Of a stretch of 6,595 nucleotides of DNA, positions 1 through 6,595 are shown piece by piece. Position numbers and translations under genes: made by a program. The notes beneath the pieces were generated by a model. That model saw nothing but the letters and a program-made list of their open reading frames with translations, was not told the DNA's origin and searched no databases. The stretch comes from Christensenella sp. UBA1431 (GTDB lineage Bacteria; Bacillota; Clostridia; Christensenellales; UBA1431). Location: assembly GCA_002329665.1 (NCBI GenBank), contig DCTV01000038.1, positions 2,351 to 8,945 on the forward strand. Direction: 5' to 3'. Every line of letters starts with the position of its first letter. Positions within the stretch are counted from its first letter, which is position 1.

Positions 1-785
1 TCCTCGAACTCGCCGCGGTACTTCGACCCGGCCACCATCGCCGCGAGGTCGAGCGTGACCAGGCGCTTGCCCGAGAGCATCTCCGGCACGCGGCCGGACG
101 CGATCCGCTGCGCGAGGCCTTCGACGATCGCGGACTTGCCCACCCCCGGATCCCCGACGAGTACCGGGTTGTTCTTCGTGCGACGGCCCAGTATCTGCAT
201 GATCCGCTGGATCTCGGTCTTACGCCCGATCACGGGGTCGAGCGCGCCCTCCACCGCCGCCCTGGTCAGGTCCCTGCTGTAGAGGTCGATGGTAGGCGTG
301 GGCACGAACTCCCTCGGCCGCGTCATCGCGGCGGCCGCCTTCGGGTCCCTCGGCCGCATCCCCGTAAGCGATTTTTCCAGCGACTCGATGTCCACTCCCA
401 GCCCCGCCAGTATCTGCCGCACGGCGCATTCGTGCTCGCCGAGCATGGCCAGCAGCAGGTGTTCGGTCCCGACCGCCTCGGCGCCCAGCATTTCGGCCTG
501 GATCTGGCTGTTTTCCATGACCCTGCGCACGCAGCGCGAGTATCCGAACGCGGGCGTAAACATATTGTCGCCGGGGCCCACGATCCGCTCGATCCCTTCG
601 ATCACGCGCTCGCGCGTGATGCACTCGGACCGAAGGGTCCTGGACACCGTCGAGTCCTCGATGCTCAGGAGGCCGAGCAGGACATGCTCGGTGCCGATGT
701 AGTTGTACCCCAGCATCCGCGCCTGTTCCTCCGCCTCGTCAAGCACCCTTTTCACTACGCCTGTGAATCTGGCCTGGTCTATCAA
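1..785 (-). CDS. clpC: ATP-dependent Clp protease ATP-binding subunit ClpC (N-terminal part, cut by window edge)
   Basis: AAA+ unfoldase that feeds substrates, including arginine-phosphorylated proteins, to ClpP in the cytoplasm. 261 residues are visible and the C-terminal two thirds lie outside the window. Two Clp N-domain repeats are seen: [11 protein letters not shown] near residues 5-15 with [10 protein letters not shown] at 31-40, and a second repeat around 80-115 with [10 protein letters not shown] at 106-115. A linker follows, then the first AAA module with Walker A GDPGVGKS at 211-218 and the pore-loop motif KYRGEFE at 255-261. E33 and E108 fall where B. subtilis ClpC has the two glutamates that bind phosphoarginine (family knowledge). 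The start is TTG at 785-783. It directly follows an in-frame TGA at 788-786, so no longer start exists, and a GGGGTG lies 6 bases upstream. The gene is last of the visible operon, 35 bases after mcsB. Family identity is certain; ClpC rather than ClpE or ClpB follows from the N-domain and the operon. Confidence 0.95.
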   Translation of the reverse strand, partial: MIDQARFTGVVKRVLDEAEEQARMLGYNYIGTEHVLLGLLSIEDSTVSRTLRSECITRERVIEGIERIVGPGDNMFTPAFGYSRCVRRVMENSQIQAEMLGAEAVGTEHLLLAMLGEHECAVRQILAGLGVDIESLEKSLTGMRPRDPKAAAAMTRPREFVPTPTIDLYSRDLTRAAVEGALDPVIGRKTEIQRIMQILGRRTKNNPVLVGDPGVGKSAIVEGLAQRIASGRVPEMLSGKRLVTLDLAAMVAGSKYRGEFE

Positions 786-791
786 TCAAAG

Positions 792-797
792 CACCCC
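792..797 (-). promoter_or_regulatory. Weak ribosome binding site for clpC
   Basis: GGGGTG lies 6 bases before the TTG start of clpC. It matches only part of the AAGGAGGTG consensus. It matters because it supports TTG at 785 as the start in a reading frame that offers no upstream ATG or GTG. Weak SD plus TTG suggests modest translation of clpC relative to the genes before it, which is an inference. Confidence 0.5.
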
Positions 798-820
798 ATT
801 CGGATGTTAGTAGGTACGAA

Positions 821-1870
821 TCAATGCCTGAGCGCCCCGCGCACGACGTCCGCGCGAAGTACGTCCCTCTCGTAGAGCGTAAGATCCCTGCCCGCGCGCT
901 TCCTAAGCGACGCAGGCTGCGCCTCGATGAGGAGCCGGTGGAGCGTCACGTGCCCTAACCCGTCGATGAGCCCCAGGCTCAGCGCGAGCTTGATGTCGGA
1001 AAGCAGCGACATGAACTCCCCGGCCGTCAGCCGCCTTGCGTTGGCCGCGACGCCGTAGGATCGCATGAGCTTATCCTCGAGTTCCACGCGTCCGTCGGAC
1101 GCCATGTACAGCCGCCTGGCTTCGCGCTCGTCGCCGATGATCTGCCGGGCGCTCGATAGTATTTTGTCCGTGATCTCCGACTCCGAAAGCCCGAGCGTGA
1201 CCTGGTTGGACAGCTGGTATATGTGGGCGACGGCGTGGCTTCCCTCGCCGTAGAGCCCCCTGACCGTGAGACCATACTCGCCCACCGTCTTCAGCAGCCC
1301 GGTGATGTAACCGGTCGCCGTGAGGGCGGGCAGGTGCAGCATCACGGACGCCCGCATGCCCGTGCCGACGTTTGTCGGACAGGAGGTAAGGTACCCGAGC
1401 TTCTCGTCGAAGGCGAAGGCGATGCCCTTTTGCAGGTGCTTCTCGACTTCCATCACCGAAGATTCAGCCTCTTTGAGCCGCAGCCCCGCGAGTATGCACT
1501 GGATGCGGATGTGGTCCTCCTCGTTGAGCATGATGCTGATGCGCTTGTCGGCGCTAATAAGCACCGCGCCGTCCGCCTGCTTCATCAGCGCCGGGCTGAT
1601 GAGGTGCTGCTCGACGAGTTCGAGCCTGTCTGCGTCCGAAAGGCCGTCTATGGACAGGACGGTGTACGCTTCGCCCGCTTGCTCCAGCACGCCCCGCACC
1701 GTGCGCATGATCTCCAGTGCGCCCGAACGGTCCATCATGCTCGGGAAATAAAGCGTATCGAAGTTCCTCGCCAGCCTGACGCGGCTGGAGATCACGATAT
1801 CGTCCTGTTCCCCCGGACTCTCGAACCAGTACGCCATCAAACCCTGCGCCTCTCCTTCAAACGGTTTCAT
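821..1870 (-). CDS. mcsB: Protein-arginine kinase McsB
   Basis: Phosphorylates arginine side chains of CtsR and of misfolded proteins, marking them for ClpCP; it uses a phosphagen-kinase fold and is activated by McsA. Visible motifs: SSRVRLARN at 28-36 (ATP-binding arginines), NEEDHIRIQ at 116-124 (catalytic acidic residues), SCPTNVGTG at 163-171 with the reactive Cys164, and RDVLRA at 335-340, the RDxxRA phosphoarginine-sensing motif. Length of 349 residues is close to the usual ~350-360. The start is uncertain. ATG at 1870 overlaps mcsA by 14 bases and places the conserved Trp at residue 15, as in B. subtilis McsB, but has little SD in front. ATG at 1837 (338 residues) or TTG at 1840 lies behind an AGGAGAGG. 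It ends 35 bases before clpC. All key residues are present, so an active kinase is expected. Confidence 0.95.
   Translation of the reverse strand: MKPFEGEAQGLMAYWFESPGEQDDIVISSRVRLARNFDTLYFPSMMDRSGALEIMRTVRGVLEQAGEAYTVLSIDGLSDADRLELVEQHLISPALMKQADGAVLISADKRISIMLNEEDHIRIQCILAGLRLKEAESSVMEVEKHLQKGIAFAFDEKLGYLTSCPTNVGTGMRASVMLHLPALTATGYITGLLKTVGEYGLTVRGLYGEGSHAVAHIYQLSNQVTLGLSESEITDKILSSARQIIGDEREARRLYMASDGRVELEDKLMRSYGVAANARRLTAGEFMSLLSDIKLALSLGLIDGLGHVTLHRLLIEAQPASLRKRAGRDLTLYERDVLRADVVRGALRH
1849..1858 (-). promoter_or_regulatory. Shine-Dalgarno-like sequence at the mcsA/mcsB junction
   Basis: GAAGGAGAGG overlaps the mcsA stop codon (TGA at 1859-1857). It lies inside the reading frame if mcsB starts at 1870, but lies 8 bases before a TTG at 1840 and 11 bases before an ATG at 1837. 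It therefore raises a real doubt about the mcsB start codon. Confidence 0.5.
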
Positions 1871-2354
1871 TCTTGAGTTCCGCGATCCTGTCCCTCAACT
1901 CCGCGGCCTGTTCGTAGTGCTCGCGCTCCACGGCCTCGTCGAGTTCCTTCTTGAGCCTCACGATCTCCCGGTTGCGCTTGTACTCTTCGCTGAGCGTTTC
2001 CGGGATCCCGCCTTTATGTTCCATCTGCCCCTGCACCCGCCTGAGCACCGGCTCCAGCTCCTCTGAAAAGTCCCTGTAGCACGCGCCGCAGCCTATCTTG
2101 CCCGTCTTCTTGATCGTATCGAGGCTGCGCCCGCAGCGGCTGCACTTCCTGTCCGGCGTCTCCTCCGGCTTATTCTGGCCGATGTTGAAGAGTCCGCTGA
2201 GGATGTTGTTGATGGATGAGGTCGGAAAGCTCACGCTGTATCCGTACTGGGCCGCGCATACCGCGCAAAGCCGCTGTTCCTTCTTCACGCCGTTGCTTAT
2301 GATCGTCCTGTGTATCGTCGCAGGATTATGTTTGCACTCGTCACATAGAATCAT
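1857..2354 (-). CDS. mcsA: McsA, zinc-finger activator of the McsB arginine kinase
   Basis: McsA binds and activates McsB and modulates CtsR-dependent heat-shock control. The 165-residue protein has four CxxC pairs (C4/C7, C30/C33, C71/C74, C89/C92), as expected for two zinc-binding modules. It ends in a C-terminal UVR-type helical motif at about 130-162 containing EREHYEQAAELRDRIAELK, the segment also found in UvrB and in ClpC/ClpE-associated proteins. B. subtilis McsA is about 185 residues, so the length is normal. The start at 2354 is chosen because an AAGGAGG sits 7 bases upstream and the ATG overlaps the ctsR stop as ATGA. A much longer in-frame extension back to 2816 lies entirely within ctsR in another frame and is not used. 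Translation is probably coupled to ctsR. Confidence 0.95.
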   Translation of the reverse strand: MILCDECKHNPATIHRTIISNGVKKEQRLCAVCAAQYGYSVSFPTSSINNILSGLFNIGQNKPEETPDRKCSRCGRSLDTIKKTGKIGCGACYRDFSEELEPVLRRVQGQMEHKGGIPETLSEEYKRNREIVRLKKELDEAVEREHYEQAAELRDRIAELKNETV

Positions 2355-2827
2355 GCCAGCCCCTCCTTTCTCACCCTGATTAATGCCGCAACCTGGTACT
2401 TGAGGCACCTTGCGCGCACCGCGTCCCTGACGGAAACCGGCGCCGCGATCGCCTTGTCGCTCACGCTCGCCTTCATCAGCGCCGCTTCGCGCGCGCTGAT
2501 CACGTCGCAGGACCGGAGTTCGCCGATGACGGCGTTCGCGCTCCTTTCGTCCATCGTATCCCCTATGCGCCCGGTCAGCAGCGAATATAAGGCTTCGTCC
2601 TCGTCGATGTCGATGCGGACGATGCGTATGAATCCGCCGCCCCCGCGCTTGCTCTGCACCGCGTAGCCGCGTTCGAGCGTAAACCGCGTGGATAGGACGT
2701 AGTTGATATGTGAAGGCGCGCAATTGAAATACTGCGCCAGTTCGTTTCTCTGCAGTTCCAGTTCGTCGTCGTTCTCCGTCATCAGCGACTTTATGAACGC
2801 TTCGATACTGTTGCACAGCGCGGACAT
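2351..2827 (-). CDS. ctsR: Transcriptional repressor CtsR of class III stress genes
   Basis: DNA-binding repressor of clp and related heat-shock genes; it releases DNA on heating and is a target of McsB. The 158-residue length fits the family (about 150-155). The winged helix-turn-helix region is unmistakable: SHINYVLSTRFTLERGY at 39-55, followed by the glycine-rich wing SKRGGGGFIRI at 59-69. R61 in the wing corresponds to the arginine that McsB phosphorylates in the Geobacillus protein (family knowledge). The C-terminal half at about 75-155 is the CtsR dimerisation domain and is less conserved. The start at ATG 2827 is preceded by GGAAGGTGAG with the core AAGGTG 5 bases upstream. It is the first gene of the clp operon and has its own promoter and operator just upstream, so it is probably autoregulated. 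The stop overlaps the mcsA start as ATGA. Confidence 0.97.
   Translation of the reverse strand: MSALCNSIEAFIKSLMTENDDELELQRNELAQYFNCAPSHINYVLSTRFTLERGYAVQSKRGGGGFIRIVRIDIDEDEALYSLLTGRIGDTMDERSANAVIGELRSCDVISAREAALMKASVSDKAIAAPVSVRDAVRARCLKYQVAALIRVRKEGLA
2362..2368 (-). promoter_or_regulatory. Ribosome binding site of mcsA
   Basis: Perfect AAGGAGG, 7 bases before the ATG at 2354. It lies within the last codons of ctsR and fixes the mcsA start, ruling out the longer open frame that extends back through ctsR. Confidence 0.9.
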
Positions 2828-2844
2828 GCTCTCACCTTCCAGGT

Positions 2845-2861
2845 ATTGACTTTCTTTGACT
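2845..2861 (-). promoter_or_regulatory. CtsR operator (direct heptad repeat)
   Basis: On the minus strand the site reads AGTCAAA-GAA-AGTCAAT. This matches the published CtsR consensus of two tandem RGTCAAA heptads separated by NAN, with one mismatch in the last base. It begins 3 bases after the -10 hexamer and so covers the predicted transcription start and early leader, an ideal position for repression. No second copy was found by eye near galU or elsewhere in the window. Confidence 0.9.
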
Positions 2862-2864
2862 TTA

Positions 2865-2893
2865 ATTATAAACCTTTTCGTTTAAATAATCAA
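2865..2893 (-). promoter_or_regulatory. Sigma-A-type promoter of the ctsR-mcsA-mcsB-clpC operon
   Basis: Minus-strand TTGATT (2893-2888) and TATAAT (2870-2865) are separated by exactly 17 bp in a locally AT-rich stretch of an otherwise GC-rich window. The predicted transcription start is near 2858, inside the CtsR operator, giving a leader of about 30 bases. Promoter and operator are placed as in autoregulated ctsR operons of Bacillota. Confidence 0.85.
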
Positions 2894-2982
2894 CATTTTT
2901 TTCTGCCGCGACAACCTTTCATCGGCTTCCGTATTCTATGTATATGCGCAGTGCCGGCTATAAGCAAGGGAGTCCCGGCGTT

Positions 2983-4281
2983 TCATCCCCCAAAAAGCCT
3001 GGCCGCGGCCTCGGCGGCCTTCGCGCGCACCCGCTTTATGTCCAGCTTCGGATATTCGCCGCGATCATACAGTACTTCCCCGTCGACCATGGTCAGCACC
3101 ACGTCCCGCGCCCCGCCGCTGTACACGAGATGCCGCTTCATGTCGGTGAGCGGCCAGTAATGCGGGCGGTCCGTGTCTACCAATATCAGGTCGGCGCGCG
3201 TGCCCGGCCGAAGGGCGCCGATCGAGCCGTCGCAGCCCAGCGCCTTCGCGCCGCCCTCGGCCGCCATCGCGAGCGCCTGCGCCGCCGTCACGGCCGTCGC
3301 GTCCTTCAAAACGCCTTTTTGCAGCACGGCGGCGAGGTACATCTCCTGCCAGACGTCGAGGTTGTTGTTGCTCGCCGCCCCGTCCGTGCCCAGCGCGACC
3401 GTCACGCCCGCGTCCAGCATCCGTTTCACCGGCGCGACGCCGCTTGCGAGGATGAGGTTGCTCCCCGGGCAGTGCGCGAGTACCTGCCCGCTGCGCGCGA
3501 TCAGTTGGATGTCCCCCTCTTCGAGCGCCACGCCGTGCGCGAGCAGGCAGGGGACGTCGAACAACCCGAGGCTTTTTAGCAGTTTTGCGGGTGTCATCCC
3601 GTGGCGCTCCTTGCATTCCTCGTGCTCCCGCCGCGTCTCGGAGACGTGGATGTGCAGGCCGCAGCCCATCTCCTTCGCGCGCTCGGCGCAGCTTCGCAGC
3701 ACCGCTGTCGAGCAGGTGTACTCCGCGTGCGGCCCCAGGCCGACCCTGATCCGCCCGCCGCCCGCGCCGTCCCAGTCGCGATGGACGCGCACCGCGTCGG
3801 CGATGCGGCCGCCGTCGCCGTAAAGGCCTACCACGGCGCGGTAGAGGGATGCGCGCATGCCGCCCGCCTCGGCCGCCCGCGCGATGTCGTCCATGAAAAA
3901 GTACATCTCCGAAAACGCCGTGACGCCGTTTGCGAGCATCTCCGCGATCCCCAGCATCGTCCCCCAGTAGACCGCCTCGCCGTCGAGCCTGGCTTCGAGA
4001 GGCCATATGCGGTCATTGAGCCACTCTTGCAGCGGGAGGTCGTTGGCGGCGGACCGGAACAGCGCCATCGCCACGTGGGTGTGCGCGTTGATGAGGCCGG
4101 GGAGCGCCAGCGCCCCGCATGCGTCGAGCGTGTCCGACGGCCCTTCTTCCGGCCGGTATGCGTCCTCGGGCCCGGCGTAGGCGATGCGCCCGTCCTCCAC
4201 CGCGACGCAGGCGCCTGAGATGACCCCGTGTTCCGCGCCATCGTCCAACAGCATGCAGTTCCTGATAATCGTGCGTTTCAA
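2983..4281 (-). CDS. mtaD: MtaD-like amidohydrolase (5-methylthioadenosine/S-adenosylhomocysteine deaminase family)
   Basis: Cytoplasmic metal-dependent deaminase predicted to convert the adenine of MTA, SAH or 5'-deoxyadenosine to hypoxanthine. The 432-residue length is typical. The amidohydrolase metal and catalytic set is complete: PGLINAHTHV at 61-70 with H67 and H69, HIHVSET at 210-216 with H212 and E215, AHG at 248-250 with H249, and LGTDGAASNNNLD at 297-309 with D300. The segment W87 to E96 (EWLNDRIWPLE) resembles the nucleoside-binding part of the family. The start is TTG at 4281: an in-frame stop lies two codons upstream (the ahcY stop, 4287-4285), and GGAGGGG lies 8 bases before it. 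Beginning at M10 would remove a conserved N-terminal strand. The gene follows ahcY by 3 bases, which supports a role in SAH metabolism. Related amidohydrolases include guanine and chlorohydrolase-like enzymes, so exact substrate is inferred. Confidence 0.88.
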   Translation of the reverse strand: MKRTIIRNCMLLDDGAEHGVISGACVAVEDGRIAYAGPEDAYRPEEGPSDTLDACGALALPGLINAHTHVAMALFRSAANDLPLQEWLNDRIWPLEARLDGEAVYWGTMLGIAEMLANGVTAFSEMYFFMDDIARAAEAGGMRASLYRAVVGLYGDGGRIADAVRVHRDWDGAGGGRIRVGLGPHAEYTCSTAVLRSCAERAKEMGCGLHIHVSETRREHEECKERHGMTPAKLLKSLGLFDVPCLLAHGVALEEGDIQLIARSGQVLAHCPGSNLILASGVAPVKRMLDAGVTVALGTDGAASNNNLDVWQEMYLAAVLQKGVLKDATAVTAAQALAMAAEGGAKALGCDGSIGALRPGTRADLILVDTDRPHYWPLTDMKRHLVYSGGARDVVLTMVDGEVLYDRGEYPKLDIKRVRAKAAEAAARLFGG

Positions 4282-4284
4282 GGC

Positions 4285-5528
4285 TCATTCCCCTCCGCTG
4301 CCCAGAAGATAGGCCCGCTGCCCCCCGGTCAGCGCATCGATCCGAACGCCCAGCGCATCGAGCTTCATCACGGCGACCCGCCTGTCGACGGCCTCCGGCA
4401 CTTTATAGACCCTGTTTTCCAGCGCCCCCGCGTTCTCTGCGACGTACACCGCGCACAAAAGCTGGAGCGCGAAGCTCATGTCCATGATCTCGGCGGGGTG
4501 CCCGTCTCCCGAGGCGAGGTTGACCAGCCTCCCCTGGGCCAACAGGTTGAGCACGCGCCCGTCGCGCATCACGTAGCCGCGCACGTTCCTTCGCCGCTCG
4601 ACGGTCTTCGTGCTGAGCGCTTCGAGGTCCGTCTTGCTCACTTCCACGTCGAAATGCCCCGCGTTGGCCAGCAGGACGCCGTCCTTCATGCGCTCGAAAT
4701 GGCGGGCGGTGATCACGTCGCGGCAGCCGGTGACCGTGATGAAGACGTCCCCCAAAGGCGCGGCCTCGTCCATCGAACATACCTCGAACCCGTCCATCAC
4801 GGCCTCGATCGCGCTCACGGGGTCCACCTCGGTCACGATCACGCGCGCCCCGAGGCCCCTGCCGCGCGACGCCACGCCGCGGCCGCACCAGCCGTAGCCG
4901 GCCACGACCACTGTCTTTCCCGCGACGACGAGGTTCGTGGTCCGCATGACGCCGTCCCACACGGACTGCCCGGTGCCGTAGCGGTTGTCGAAAAGGTATT
5001 TGCAGTACGCGTCGTTCACGGCGATCATCGGGAACCTCAGCGTGCCCTCGCGCTCGCGCGCGCGAAGGCGGAGCACGCCGGTGGTCGTTTCCTCGCAGCC
5101 GCCCGTGAGGTTTCGCGAGAGCTCCGCGCGGCGGCCGTGCAGCAGGCGGACGAAGTCGCCGCCGTCGTCGATGACGAGGTGCGGCGCGCAGGAGAGCGCC
5201 TCGACAAGGTGCGCCTCGTATTCCTCCGGCGTCGCCCCGTGCCACGCGAAGACGTTAACTCCGCCCTGCGCGAGCGCGGCGGCGACGTCGTCCTGCGTGG
5301 AAAACGGGTTGGAGCCCGTCGCGAAGACGTTGGCCCCGGCCGCGCGGAGCACCCTGCACAGATACGCCGTCTTGGCCTCGAGGTGCACGGATACCGACAC
5401 GTTGAGACCGGATAGCGGCCGGGTCTCCCCAAACTCGCATTCCAGCCGGTTCAACAGCGGCATATAGCTTTTCACCCATTCGATCTTGCGCTCGCCCTCC
5501 GGCGCCAGCGACGCGTCCCTGATCCTGC

Positions 5529-5532
<4 letters not shown>
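4285..5532 (-). CDS. ahcY: S-adenosylhomocysteine hydrolase (adenosylhomocysteinase), short form
   Basis: NAD-dependent enzyme that reversibly splits S-adenosylhomocysteine into homocysteine and adenosine (or, in some short forms, the inosyl analogue), relieving product inhibition of methyltransferases. The 415-residue chain carries H50, [10 protein letters not shown] at 73-82, IDDGGD at 121-126, EETTTG at 147-152, the K178/D182/N183 group in [15 protein letters not shown], the NAD-binding GYGWCGRG at 212-219, AGHFDVEV at 291-298 with H293, and GDGHP at 342-346. Most line up with human residues at a constant offset of 8. The protein stops at LLGSGGE and lacks the C-terminal Lys...Tyr tail that contacts NAD of the neighbouring subunit in longer enzymes. 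The start is ATG 5532, overlapping the galU stop as ATGA; the frame happens to stay open far into galU but that part has no family similarity. Confidence 0.95.
4290..4296 (-). promoter_or_regulatory. Ribosome binding site fixing a TTG start of mtaD
   Basis: GGAGGGG is embedded in the final sense codons of ahcY and lies 8 bases before TTG at 4281. An ATG at 4288 is closer to the SD but in the wrong frame, encoding only a short shadow frame. The position implies that ribosomes ending ahcY could reinitiate on mtaD. Confidence 0.75.
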
Positions 5533-6434
<902 letters not shown>

Positions 6435-6440
6435 GGGTTT

Positions 6441-6446
6441 CCCTCC
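6441..6446 (-). promoter_or_regulatory. Ribosome binding site of galU
   Basis: GGAGGG lies 6 bases upstream of the ATG at 6434. It decides between two in-frame ATGs eight codons apart, because the upstream one has no SD in front and overlaps the promoter. Confidence 0.85.
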
Positions 6447-6456
6447 GTTCACTGCC

Positions 6457-6484
6457 ATTATACTATATCTTTCGCAAATTTCAG
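6457..6484 (-). promoter_or_regulatory. Sigma-A-type promoter of galU-ahcY-mtaD
   Basis: The minus strand has a perfect TATAAT (6462-6457) and, 16 bp upstream, CTGAAA (6484-6479), which matches four of six bases of TTGACA. The predicted start near 6450 gives a very short leader of about 16 bases that begins just before the GGAGGG. No CtsR heptads or CIRCE-like repeat were seen here, so the unit is probably not part of the heat-shock regulon. Confidence 0.7.
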
Positions 6485-6548
6485 GCCTTTTCGGAAGTAA
6501 ACGCCAACAAAAAATCGCGCCGCAAAACGTCGGTGCAAACTTCGCTTA

Positions 6549-6591
6549 ACCCATAATCCCCCTGTCGCTTAGCGACCGGGGGATTATGGGT
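6549..6591. repeat. 43-bp near-perfect palindrome (stem-loop element)
   Basis: Arms ACCCATAATCCCCC (6549-6562) and GGGGGATTATGGGT (6578-6591) are fully complementary over 14 bp. Inside them, after one T/C mismatch, GTCGC (6564-6568) and GCGAC (6572-6576) pair again, leaving only a TTA loop. Nothing U-rich follows on either strand, so it is not a canonical intrinsic terminator. It could still act as a terminator or transcript-stabilising hairpin between galU and whatever lies to the right, or be a copy of a small interspersed palindromic repeat. Function is unknown. Confidence 0.8.
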
Positions 6592-6595
6592 CCCG

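Noticed and set aside
1223..1876. 217-residue plus-strand frame opposite mcsB, with other plus-strand frames at 289-702 and 432-875
   Set aside because: Antisense to conserved coding sequence, no visible motifs and no convincing plus-strand promoter or SD.
2355..2816. N-terminal extension of mcsA across ctsR
   Set aside because: It is a shadow of ctsR in another frame. A perfect AAGGAGG precedes the ATG at 2354, which begins the standard McsA sequence.
2950..2977. Possible terminator hairpin after mtaD
   Set aside because: Only GCCGG/CCGGC pairing with a 17-base loop and no following U-run on the minus strand; too weak to call.
3065..4006. 313-residue minus-strand frame inside mtaD, and similar frames at 4403-5245 and 5037-5432
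   Set aside because: Low-complexity Arg/Gly/Ala composition typical of alternative frames of GC-rich genes; all overlap genes with full sets of conserved residues.
4228..5415. 395-residue open frame on the plus strand opposite ahcY and the mtaD start
   Set aside because: It is antisense to two strongly conserved genes, is full of Arg, His, Ala, Val and Asp from GC-rich complementary codons, and shows no recognisable family motif.
6485..6548. Possible small gene or regulatory RNA between the galU promoter and the palindrome
   Set aside because: No start-SD combination and no stable structure was seen in this short stretch; the T-run at 6509-6514 (minus strand) is not preceded by a good stem.

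Overview
The window is GC-rich and every convincing gene lies on the minus strand. The left part is a complete CtsR-type heat-shock operon, ctsR-mcsA-mcsB-clpC, with clpC cut by the window edge. This gene set is a hallmark of Bacillota (Firmicutes). The high GC content, strong AGGAGG-type ribosome binding sites, TTG starts and short-form S-adenosylhomocysteine hydrolase suggest a GC-rich member of the Clostridia or a related lineage, not a classical Bacillus. I cannot name the genus.

Reading in the direction of transcription (right to left), the window opens with a near-perfect palindrome at 6549-6591. A sigma-A-like promoter at 6457-6484 then precedes galU (UTP-glucose-1-phosphate uridylyltransferase). 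galU overlaps ahcY (S-adenosylhomocysteine hydrolase) by an ATGA junction, and ahcY is followed after 3 bases by an mtaD-like amidohydrolase (MTA/SAH deaminase family). These three appear to be one transcription unit. The ahcY-mtaD pair makes biochemical sense: both act on SAH, and the deaminase could supply S-inosylhomocysteine or clear MTA and 5'-deoxyadenosine. galU is the outsider.

A 155-base AT-rich gap (2828-2982) holds a second promoter (TTGATT, 17 bp, TATAAT). Immediately downstream of its -10 box is a CtsR operator made of two direct heptads, AGTCAAA and AGTCAAT, separated by GAA. ctsR (repressor), mcsA (zinc-finger activator), mcsB (protein-arginine kinase) and clpC (AAA+ unfoldase) follow with tight spacing. 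ctsR/mcsA overlap by ATGA, mcsA/mcsB overlap or nearly abut, and clpC begins 35 bases after mcsB on a TTG codon. Together they form the self-regulated protein quality-control circuit: CtsR represses the operon, McsB activated by McsA phosphorylates arginines, and ClpC recognises phosphoarginine-tagged proteins for ClpP.

I found no convincing previously undescribed system. The most useful leads are the coupling of galU to a SAH/nucleoside-salvage pair, the C-terminally short AhcY next to a SAH-deaminase-like enzyme, and the unassigned palindrome at the right edge. Many long open frames on both strands are GC-driven shadows and were left out.
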